The notes under the pieces were generated by a model. That model saw only the letters and a list, made by a program, of their open reading frames with translations. It did no database searches and had not been told where the DNA came from. Shown piece after piece: positions 13,193 to 25,800 of a stretch of 64,000 nt of DNA; the first letter of the stretch is position 1, and the number at the start of each line of letters is the position of its first letter. The stretch is from Sipunculus nudus (Eukaryota > Annelida > Sipuncula > Golfingiida > Sipunculidae). The stretch covers positions 35,465,558 through 35,529,557 of the forward strand of contig CM049310.1 in assembly GCA_026874595.1 (NCBI GenBank), read 5' to 3'. A program made the translations under genes and the position numbers.

Positions 13193-16100
13193 ATTGTGTA
13201 AAAACTCATTTTCTGACAGTAATGTTCTCCCTTTAAAATTTTGAGTCCCTTTTACTTATTAAGAAGTTTCACTGTAGACACATTCTGAAGATTTGCCACA
13301 TTTATGTGGATAAAAACAAATGTGTTCTTCTGTCACGTTAGATCCATGCAACCCGAACCCATGTCAAAATGGCGGACAATGTACCGCGAATGGTGGAATT
13401 TATACTTGTCAATGTGCACAAGGCTGGAGTGGACAGAACTGCCAGACCAGTAAGTTGTTCTTCTACTTTCGATGTCTGGTTTTAGATGAACAGCCACTTG
13501 AAGTCGTGTTTTACACAATTTTCATATTAGTCTACAGTCCGGATACACCTGCACAAACTGTCAGACCTTCCCTACTGAACAGTTCCGCAGTATTCGGTAA
13601 ACTTTAAAAGATTAAGAGCCATATACGTTCGTCATGCCTTTATTGCAGTATTAAGTGCCATTCATACCAAATAGTGCATCGATCTGAATACATAATATAA
13701 TTTGGTAACTACACAAACGATCCCTTGATCTATCCCTCCACCTCTACAGACATCCAAACGCTACCATTGGAGCCATGGAGAGTACCTCATATTAGTTATT
13801 TTAGCTAGTTGTACAATGCATGTAAAATTTGGAGTGTTGAATTAAAAATGTAAAGTTTATATTATTATCTATTCCTATTAAATAGAAAGGGAAAATATGA
13901 AGTTATCCTGAATTAACTGTAAACATTTAATATCTTTTTTTTTTATTTTCCAACAGAGCAAACCGGTAAGTGCATTTTTACATTATCTACACTTTCTATG
14001 CTCATATTTGACTATTTTCATGTTTCACTATCATTTGCATTAAGTATATGAGATTTGGCAAAATGTACTATTTTGATGTTATGTCATTTTCTATATTATA
14101 TACTATTTATAGTATTTCTGCATTGATGCTGATCTCCATGACAACGCAATTTTTTTTCATTTTACTCGTTACGTACTGGTCCGTATAATTATTTTGAGGC
14201 ATTTGGCTTATTTGAACAAATGCGATTTACTGATGAGTTGACAGCCAGGTTTACGTATGAAAAATAAGGATTAGAGAATAGTGTAAGTAACTTCCTAGCC
14301 TGAAGCAAGATTGGATATCTTTTTAAAACTGAAATATATGTTTTAAACAAAATTCATGTAAAATATGTTTGAAAAATATATTTGATGTATCTTCAAACAT
14401 ACCGTAATTCGATGCGCTGGAAAATATGCATCATAAATAATGCATAGCTGCAGCTACCAATAATCAATTACTACCTTTCCTCGAAATTCTAGCATGAGTG
14501 GTCCGGTTTATGCTGTATTTTTTTTTGCCACTATGTCCACCAAGTAATAATGATCAGTGTTTCATATTATATATCAGACCCATGCAACCCGAACCCCTGC
14601 CAGAACGGTGGTCAGTGCTTCAGCAGTGGCACCAACTACTTCTGTCAGTGTAAGACAGGATACAGCGGACAAAACTGCCAGGACTGTAAGTTAACCTTCT
14701 GTAGCATAGAGTGTTTATGCACGTAGCATGCTCGTGAAGTATATATGTACACAATACATCGTTCTCAAGATCACAATCATACTAGAGTTATGTATTCCGA
14801 ATTCGGTAGCAAAGCTTCAGCTTGCGCTACCTTTCAGTGTGCTCAAGGCTCGGTCTCGAAGAATTGCCTGGTTCGTGAAATTGGTTTAAACCTTACGACA
14901 AAGTCAACAAATGAAGATATCAAAGAAAATAACTTCATATTTCATAATACAGCTAAAATATTTCGTGGTGCCCACATGAACTCTTGCTAGTGTACTTTCA
15001 TCCCTCTATCGGAATCTACAAATGAAAATATATGCAGAATAATTACTTTGAGTGTCTCTAGGTCATAGATATTTTATTGAACTGTATTAACAATTTTATT
15101 TAAGATATTATGAAATTAGTTGCATTTTATTGTGTATTTACCCGTTGCTGGTATCGTGTAATAAAATAAGTCCAGATAAAATCCTCTTTCTTCCAGTCAC
15201 TACTGTTGTACCGGTATTCCCTGAGGGTCCAGTTTGTTTACTTTTTAGCTCCATGTAACCCGAATCCCTGTCAGAATGGTGGCCAGTGTTCCCAAAATGG
15301 CGGCAGCTACACCTGCCAATGTGCACAAGGTTGGAGTGGACAGAACTGCCAGACCAGTACGTTTTTAACTTTAATATATGGTTGTAGATTAAAAGCCACT
15401 TGAAATGGATTTGCAAACATTCTTCAAATTATTCTATATATCGGTATATCAATGTGTTTACATAAACCAAAGTACGTATTCATTTATTTGTGCGATGACA
15501 TAACGTGGCAGATTTAGGATTTTAAATATATACATCTTTTTCTCTGTTTTCTTCTTCAAACAGCACAAACAAGTAAGTACTTAATGATTTAACTGACTGT
15601 CATATCATTAATACGCCGTTCCCCATTCTCCCACTCCCACGCGCATCATTGCTTTCTGTTTGTGATGGGAATATTTGTGTCCTCGTTTACGCAATATATC
15701 TGACATACCTGTACACACATTTGATTGTTAACAGGTTTAATAGTTCTCTGTTGATATAAACATAGAAAAGTCAAATCTAAAATGTCACTACAATAATACT
15801 GATAGTAATAATACGGATAGCAATACGCTTGTGAAACCAGTAATATGATAAAGCGTAACAAAGCAAGTAAATTAATTTTAACTGAATACCTCAATCCTAA
15901 ATCATTTGTTTAAATAGAATAACGCATGTTATATATAGTATGCATATATAGTATTTTATCCTTTTGCATATGATATGAAAAGTACTGATTAACCTTCATA
16001 ATGTAACTGTTAGGTCCATGCAATCCGAACCCCTGCCAGAACGGTGGCCAGTGCTTCAGCAGTGGGACCAACTACTTCTGCCAGTGTACGACAGGGTACA

Positions 16101-19100
16101 GCGGCCAAAACTGTCAGAATTGTGAGTAAATTAAGCGTCAGTCGAGTTTAGACCTTTTGATTATGTATGCAAAGGTTAACCGTCTCGGTTTGTTTATGCT
16201 TAGATCAACCCCTCTCATTTATAATTCCATATGACCTGTAAACGTGACAAAATGGCATCAAGTTGCATCTTGCAAGGTGCTCATGTGTGTATGTGATAGA
16301 CCTGTCGGATAAATTTAGGAATGTTGTTTAACACACATATTCGGTTCGATACCTCCATAGACAGTCACTTCGATATTTCAGGCCAGGCCTGAACGAATTA
16401 AACAATACTCGGGCATTCTTAATTGTTAGATTTAGTTGATTTTGCCTTCTTGGCCAACAGTTTTCTGGTATGATATAAGGAGCCAAAATATGGTATCATA
16501 AAATGTGGTGGTTCTTTTGAGGTGGTTGCTAAACTGAGGTGGTCGCAAGGAGACGTTTTGCTGTATTGGTAACGTTTACATGTTTAACATGCATTTCATT
16601 TGACCTTTCAAAAGCTCCTTGCAACCCGAACCCATGTCAAAATGGCGGACAGTGCTCTATCAATGGTGGCAGCTACACCTGTACGTGTGCTCAAGGGTGG
16701 AGCGGAGACAATTGCCAAACAAGTAAGTATGCTCATTGCATAATGGTTTTCCCATTATTTTATACTGGACATTATGCGCATTATCTTTGATAAGTTTAGT
16801 TCACACGAAGTCCAGCTGGTACATTGATTCCACCATACGGTATCTTGAATTGACCACCGACTTGTACTCAGTCAAATTATAAATTTGTAGTAAGGTGTTA
16901 GATATTTTGTGAAATTATTGCTTCGTGTTTATATCAGCTTTATATGAATTGTTAATACATAAAGATTATTTTAAATATGCCTTATAATTTTCTTACTTGA
17001 TTCCCAAGTATAACAAATCAGTATGTATTTGACCGTTAAGTTATATGGTCATTCTTGGACAGACATATGCCGATCCTGACCTCCTACTTGTAGCCAAGCA
17101 ACCTTTGTGGTCCTTTCTAGCCTCTTGTTTATACCCATTTGAGTAGAAGACCATATTCATAACTTGAACTTTGAAATTCATTGACCAAGGCATAATACAA
17201 GTAGAAACATACTTAAAAAAATTCTGTTATTTCACCAGAAATGTACATTATAGGCCATCGACCAAAGAGGGCTCGATCATAAAGAGGTATATGCCCCTTT
17301 ACTAATTACAGCACATTTATTAATCAGAGCAAACAGGAAATATTGTGCAGTAAACAGGAAATGTTCATGAATAATTGAAGGCCATGTGTAATATTGAATT
17401 AATAATTAATATTTGAGACATTAAATACTGTTTATCCTTTTTAATAAATACTTAGATAGACGTGGTCTTGTCAATACTGTTCTATAAAGATTACATAAAT
17501 TAACACTTTTAAATATGATAGTTCTATACATTGCTGCTGTTTTGCTAACTGGTATATATACATTTTACATCCTCTAGAGATTTTGTTACGTAACATCATA
17601 ATCTGATCATGCCAGTTTAATTAATCATCCAAAATATCCCCTAAAAATCTAGTTTTTGACCTTTGTTGTAATGGATATTGTTATCAATATTTTAATATTG
17701 CCTTCTCACTACTGTCTTTTTCTATTGATATTAAATACCATAAGGTGTGTTTATCAATATTCAAAGAAAACTTATGGACATTAAGCCACAGAACCAATTT
17801 AGATAATTCAATAATAAAAAAAAATCAAATGCAATTCCCCTGATACCATATTTTCTGAGTTTTGACAATAAAATATCATGACATACAGTATCAAAAGCCT
17901 TGAAAATCTAAAAAGACACCTATCACATGGTCACCATCATGGAGGTAATTCATTATCTTATCGACTCATGTGATGAGAGCTAGATTGGTACCATGATTTT
18001 TTTCTGAATCCAAACTGGTAATCATACAAAATATGCTTTTCAATGAACTGCAATAGTCTTTTATGCATCAGTTTTTCCAAGACTTAGTAATGGACATACA
18101 ATCACCTTTTTATATAAAAATGAATCACTTTTGCAATGTAAGTTCGTTTTGGAAGATACCTTGATCGAAAGATAAATTTAAAATGTGCACAAGAGGCTGG
18201 ATGTATAAATGAGCGGAAGTTTTCACAATTTGAGCAGTAATATTATCACAACCAGGGCTTGAGTCCTTTGAAGAAGTGACAATATTGGTAACTTTCGTTA
18301 TATCTGTAGGTTTAATGAACAATGAATGTTAATTTTCCTTATTATTATACGAGGCTGGCTGGATGCACTGTCCGTTTGTTATTAATTTGGCTAAATTAAA
18401 ATCCACATTAACAAAGAAATCATTAAAACTGTCTGCTTTATCCTTTTAATGTGTAATTATTTCCCCATTTATTGCAAACTTTCTACTTGTTAAATCTCTC
18501 TTCGGTTAATTAATTATATCTTGTTTTATATGTGATGTTCTTGTTAATTTGCTTTTATTTCTTTCTTATAAGGTAGCATAATGATCTTGTTCTGCCTTTC
18601 TTGACAGTTGGTGCAATTTTTTTCTGTTTTTTATGTATTTACATTGAAAAATGCGGGGATTTGGAAAGATTAGTATTTTAATTTACTATTTCGGATATAT
18701 TTACTCTATAGTTATTGTTATCTCGAGACCAAAGTTATAAATTATCCATTTTTCGTGTACGCTGATTTATCTTTAGAGATAATATCATTGGTAGCTTTAT
18801 ATATTTTCTTTGGTAATTATATCGGGGTTAAATTTGTTTGCAAATGAGTCTAGACGATTTCCTGGATAGATATCCCAAATATCAAGTTGTTATCCAGACA
18901 ATGTTGATATTAATGCATTAATCTGTACCTGTTTGTACATACTATGTGTTCTAATATTTAATATATTTTCACCAATCTGTGTGGGTGACATCTCATACTT
19001 CAATGCATATATTGTGCATAAAACCTAACATAAGTATGGTTATTTAAGGGTGGAGCGGACAGGTCTGTCAGATGTATAAATCTTGTAAAGGAAAAATAAA

Positions 19101-19837
19101 GATATATCAAATTAAACCAGGGGGACCATTATTTCATTATATCTCATCAAGAAATTGTAGCTAAACAGGATTTTGTTAATCAAACCTTGCGATTAATCCT
19201 TAAATGATATCTTACAATTATAGAGAATTATTCTCTTGCAAGTCTGAGTGATGTCGGAGAAATAACACAAGGTGTATTGTTATTTGATATATGAAAAATA
19301 TTCTGCATTTCATATTTTTCACTTTTCAGACCCTTGCAACCCTAATCCATGTCAGAATGGTGGACAATGTACAAACAACGGTGGAAGCTATACCTGTCAG
19401 TGTGCACAAGGCTGGAGCGGCCAGAACTGTCAGACCCGTAAGTTTTCGAATTAACAGTATTTTAAAAAGTTATAAGGATAATTTATAATTTGTATGTAGC
19501 AAACGGCTTGACAAGAATTTATAGATATTTTTCTAAATTAACTTAACAGAAAATATACATACTGTTTCTAAGTACTTTTCTTATTGAAATAAGCATTGTT
19601 CGATGCAGAATATTCAATGATAGTATGTGCGAATATTTAATACTATTTGTTTTCTGTTTTCCTACAGAGCAAACAAGTAAGTGCTTATTTGATTCATATT
19701 CTGTTTCATATTTACATTTCGCCCCTGAATATTGCTATTTCTATGACTATAGCTTTGAATCTTTCCTTCACAAGAGCTGGATTTGAAAATAAACCCACTG
19801 TTTCAAGTATAGCACTTGCAACAACTATTATCCAGTC

Positions 19838-19887
<50 letters not shown>

Positions 19888-22800
19888 TATGTATATATAT
19901 ATATAGTCAAAGCCTGCAGTCACGTAGAAATGTAGATTGTTAAATGCATGGCAAAATTAGACCTGGCCTTTGTGAGCGCTTGTGACAATATGTTGTCGGC
20001 TTTTTAACCGCGAGGGATTCAATATAGCGATACTCACGAAAGGGAATAATCACGGAAATATGACATTCGTGAATAACACGTCCGATTTCAGCAGGTGTGC
20101 GCTCATTTATACCGTTGCGTGTTTATTATATTTTTTGTCAATAGTAAACAAACAAAAAATCTACTTGTTCGTCGCTTCTTTGTCAAATTCTTCACGCTTT
20201 GTGCCAATACAAATATTAATTGATAAAATGATGGATAATCATTATGGAGACGGTGGTTATGAAATTAAAAAAAAAAAGAAACCTTAGGATACATGTGGTC
20301 GTAATTTCGAGTTTTTACGGTAATTCAGAAAATGAAGTAATGATATTTTATGTTTCGGGTACATTAAATATGTGTTTTATCTTTACTATATGTTGTGTTA
20401 CTGCTATATTTTGTATGTTAGGTCCATGCAGCCCTAATCCTTGTATGAACGGAGGAAACTGCTTCAGCAGCGGCACCAACTACGTTTGCCAATGCGCGTC
20501 TGGGTATAGCGGCCAGACCTGTCAAAACTGTGAGTATATGCAGCTATTTTAATTTTTTCTGGCACAACTAACGACAAGGAACTACATTACATGCGAATTT
20601 TTCTTCAGATGTTTTTTTTAGGGGGGGGGTATCAAAGTATAATATCTACTGATCTGACATAAATAACAAGTTTCGGAAATTTCGGGTATTTTTGTTTTGA
20701 AGATTTTAAAATAAAAGTTTTCTGCAGTAGAAGTTATTTCACACCTGACATTATTTTGACATCTAATTATGGTGCCATCGTAAAATACTTAAAATTATCT
20801 CCATACAGTTTTATTTTCCAATGATCGCCTTTCCTTATTGTTAAATTTTATTTAATCCATTTCCGATGATATGACAAATAGCTGATTATTGAAATGGTCT
20901 ATGACTGCTTTGTAAACGAATATAAAACGATTACAAGTTTCTAGATATGTATGCAAAACACGAAACATAAAGTCCTGATAGTTTTGGGGCAAAGATGCAT
21001 TTGGAAATATGTTAATCGATTAGAATTCTGAATTGTAAAAATGGCAAAATTTGTAGGGGAACAACACTTTCAGTCTGCCAAATTGAAATGAACACGTCAT
21101 GGATATTGTAATAAGATGCTGTTCTCTGAAGAAAAAAAAATAAATAACGTTACTTTTGTAACTTGACAGCTGCATGTAACCCGAATCCGTGCCAAAACAA
21201 CGGTGCATGCACCCTGCAGGGCGACAGCTACCAATGTCAGTGTACACAGGGATATACCGGACAGAATTGTCAAACAGGTCCCGCGGGTGAGTCGGCTTTG
21301 CATTATTTACCCCTTTGAGTGAGGACATTATTTATTCATTACCCTTGTTATTATACACATTGTTCAGAATGTATCTATCAGATAGATATTATGGATTTCA
21401 CTGATACTTGATTTTCTTACCAAACAAGACTTTTTTTAAAATAGATAATTCGTATAGGAACAGATATCTTTGCACAACATCAAACATTTGGCCACTTTCC
21501 GATCCCGAGGGCAGGATGCTTTTTAACTTACAGCAATATCTAGAGTACTATGTCGCATGCAAGTCCCTGTACTTTGAATATATCAGGTTAAGCTTAATGA
21601 CACACAACATGACCATGGTTTTAAAATCGAGAGCCTGTTTAAAGGTTTCTATATAAAAAATACTTATAAGGTTTTCTTATTTTCAGGTTGTGATAGCAAC
21701 CCTTGTAAGAACGGTGGCAAGTGTGCAAACACCCAAGGTGGTTACACATGTACATGCGTCAACGGTTTCTCAGGGACAAACTGCCAGACAGGTGGGGAAT
21801 TGTATGAACAGTGATAAGGATAACTTTTCTCTGATATTGATTATATAATAATAATAATAATTTAACTTGTAAAGTGTAAAATTCATGATACATGCTCTAA
21901 AACACTTTTACATAACTTAAATGCAATTAAATTATTAAATGTGCTATCATGGGAATATGATATGAAAGTTCATCTTTTAAAATATCACATTCAGGCAGTT
22001 ACAATATTAAATGAGAAGGTTAAACAAATACTGCAAATACCTACTAAAACATCAAAATTCGACTTCAAATCTTTCAAATCTTTCACTATCAATATGTAAA
22101 CGTTTTATTTAATGACGAGAAATCACAAATTATTCCATGAACAAGTTTCTTTTTAATTAACTTTTGCATTCTGAGAGACCCATGGCTTCCCTGAGAGTAA
22201 TGGTAGAGTACAGTTTCGGGCAAACAGCACTTAATGCACGATTATTATTCTTCTAGTATCAGTGAAAACCGGAAGCCTCAGTATCATTTTAACTAATGTT
22301 AAATGAAAAATGTTGGTCCATATAATTGTTTTTCTGTACCTTCAAAACTAATTTATTGTTACATCACATTATGTGTACTCTGTTTAATATTAACAGCACC
22401 TGCGTGTGTTAGCAACCCATGCCAGAATGGAGGACAGTGTACGAACGCCAATGGAGGATATACGTGTACATGCGCTAATGGATTTTCAGGCACCAATTGC
22501 CAAACAGGTATATCAATACGTCGGATGGATCACAATCAAATAATAAAGTAGATAACAAAGAAATAGTCCATGGTATATGAGAAGTGTATAAAGGGTCATT
22601 TTAAACAATCGACGAACTTGAAATGGAAAAATTAACATACCAAATGCTTACCAGAAGCTTTGTTTCTTTAGAATCCATGAGAGAAATCATTAGAATTTTA
22701 ATTATGATCCATTCAGCATTCTCAACCTTTTTCAAATATAATTAAAAACGTGCAGTTGGCCAAGGCTGAGGAAAGTATAGTGGACGAGGAAGAATGACAG

Positions 22801-25800
22801 ATTAGTAAATTATGTCATTATTAATCGTTGATCGGTGATCAATAAATCCTCAACTTGAATATTGATTTGTTAACAGCTACAAATAAGCCATGCGACAGCA
22901 GCCCGTGCAAGAACGGTGGTCAGTGCACCAACACCAACACTGGTTACACGTGCCAATGTGTGAATGGGTACACGGGTAATAACTGTCAGACAGGTGAGCT
23001 GATTTGTCATAAATACTTCCTTTACGGAACATCATTTAGTTTACCATACTATTTATTCTTACACAAACTGTACCTGGGCCTGTTTTTTACAAACCAACGT
23101 TCATACAACTTTCCAAAAGAAAATGAGAACGGTGCAAACGAAAAGTCAGGCAAGTTGTCTGTAAAAGAAAACTGGAAATGCATTTTGAATAGCGACTCCA
23201 CCTAGTGTGATATCAACTATTTCACATGAATGGTAGAAATGTCACAAGTGTTGTAATTAGATCAGAAAGCACGTATAGACAAAATATAGAGTGAGAGGTT
23301 CGTCTCCCGTCTTTTCCATCTACTTCTCTGAAGAATGGACTGTTTGTGTTTTGATTTATTTTTTGTTAAATATCTGTATGTTCCTTTTCCTGTTGTCCCA
23401 TTAATTCTCCTGGATTCTGTCATCCTCAGCTCCACCTTGTGCCAGCAGTCCATGCAAGAACGGTGGAACATGTACCAATGGCAACAACATTTACACGTGT
23501 AAATGCAAACAAGGCTTCGTGGGGACAAATTGTGAAATTCGTAGGTTTATGTTCACTGTCATGACATCTCCCCATGGTGGTTTTGGAATAAGTTCTTATT
23601 TCTTGAAAATGTGGGACAACATATCAATATTATATATATATGTAATGGGTTCTCAAGAGGGCCGTTGATGTCTGTTGTAACTCTTACACAACTTGTGTTG
23701 CTATTTTTTGCTGAATTGAACAAAGTTCTTTATTCTCCATTGTTTTTTTCCTAGTATGGCTATACTTATCTCTACATTTTGGAGCACAAGACCATTCGTA
23801 AAGTTATTTAACTTTAAAGTATATATAATTGACCTAGTTGTTCCGTTTTATCTTTCGGGGGATCGCATTCTGGCCGAATGTGCACATTTACGATATGGCG
23901 AATGAAGTAGTAGCTCTTTATTCCAGTAAAATCAAGACCCTTGCGTAGTTCATCAAATTCATTCAACACTTTCTGTTTCAGAATGTGATCCTATTGATCT
24001 GGCCTTCCTGCTTGACCAGTCTGGCTCCATAGGCGATGCTAACTGGCCAAAGGTTATCGACTTCGCCGAGAAAGTCGTCGGTGTGTTGATTTTATAGTTT
24101 TATTTGTTCATATTGTAACTTTAATTTATTTTAGTTAAAGGAAAGTTTTCAGTAAAAATATTTAAAAAAGAACGATTCAATACCATTTTTATTAAAAAAT
24201 CGTCCTAATCAGTAAACAGCCTATTGACCAAAAATTCCTTTTGGTATCTGTGGCCATTTAATCGAACTTATGGTATATGTTTAACGTTATATGTTCAGAA
24301 ACTATAAGTAAAACTCTAAAATTCAGTCAACTCGCATCAGTAAAGTATACTCTAGTACGAAGTCATTATCTTGTTCTTCAAAATACTGCAGGTTCTTTTG
24401 AAATTGGGGACACCAAAACCCGTGTAGGCGTGGCAAGATTCGCATCAAACGCTGCTGTGGACTTCCACATGAACAAATACAAAACTCGAACTGATGTCTT
24501 GAACCAAATCAAGGGACTCGTGTATCAGCCCGGTGGAACGAACACCCAGGCAGGCCTTAAACTTGTGCGAGAGCAGATGTTTACTAATGGCAATGGTGAC
24601 CGTGACGGCAGTAATGGATCCCCGAACTATCCTAATATCGCTATTGTGTTCACTGATGGGAAGAGTAATATTTCGCCAGAACAGACAATCCCGCAAGCCC
24701 AAGACCTACAAAATGCTGGTGAGAGATAATTCGGTGGTTATATATATTCTTAAAATCCACCAATTCATCACCTGTGGTTAAGAATTTCCTATGCATTCTC
24801 TCTTCAGCTAATCGGTAAATCCACAAATATTATTAAGATCTTACAAGATTCAATGTTACTTTTTAAAAATTGATAATATAGTTTCTCTGCAAAGAACCTT
24901 GAATTTATTATTGTTAAGAAACACATGTAGCAAAAATTTTACATACACTATAATCGTCTGAGTGATAAAGTAACCCCTGTACTGGAAGGGCCCTGGTCAT
25001 TACAATGAGCTGCTTGAGGAGGAATCGGCAGCTTTCTAATATAAACAATGTAATAATTCTTTCGCGATACGTTATATCGTGGATTGTTATAAAAACAATG
25101 GTATTGCTCTAGATTCTACACTTGTTTCACAAGGTTGCCATATCATCAGTTATCATGAAACAACGTGTGTTTGTTGGGGACAAAAATATTTAACGCAACC
25201 TAATCAATATCTTATCTGAAACTAATTTTATCATTTCATTTCAGGCGTTACTGTGATTTGTGTAGCTGTTGGTTCTGCACAAAGTCTGGATGAGGCAGAA
25301 CTGAAGGCCATCGCGTCAGATCCCGACAGCGAGTATCTGGTACAGAGGACGTCATTCGACGACCTGGATGCCGTCATCACTATCATCTCAGATGCAGTGT
25401 GCTCCGCAGGTGATATACGATTATATACTCTGTAGTTATGTTTGTGTTTGTATAGGGGTGACAGGACATAAACACTACAAAAAACGTATGTGAAACGTAA
25501 TGAAAATTATACCTTGGAGCAGAATGAACTAATTTTGTTAGTTTTTATCGTAGCTAGGGCATGAGATGTAGTTATTTTTCAATTTATGTTTGAATATGTT
25601 TATTTAAATTATGTTAATGTTAAATGCTCAGGGTTGCTGTTTATACATTTTGCTATCTACTTATTGTGTTATTAGATGAGGCTTTACTGTAATATAAATA
25701 AACACTAGCAGGTTTCAATACTGTTCTTCTTGATACAGTCAACAGAACTTGCCGATTCTTGTCTGTAGTTAACACAAACTGCAGTGTTTATATCACTGAT

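Larger units (their letters stand above)
127..16614 (+). other. Introns of the EGF region: what they hold
   Basis: Introns of about 250-1,560 bp. Apart from the microexons, relics, TIR element, SINE-like piece and TA tracts listed separately, I see no gene or element in them. Several introns of block A align by eye with their block-B counterparts. One example is the stretch starting TCTGAAGAGC before EGF 6 (near 4,193) and before EGF 12 (near 11,325). Confidence 0.6.
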
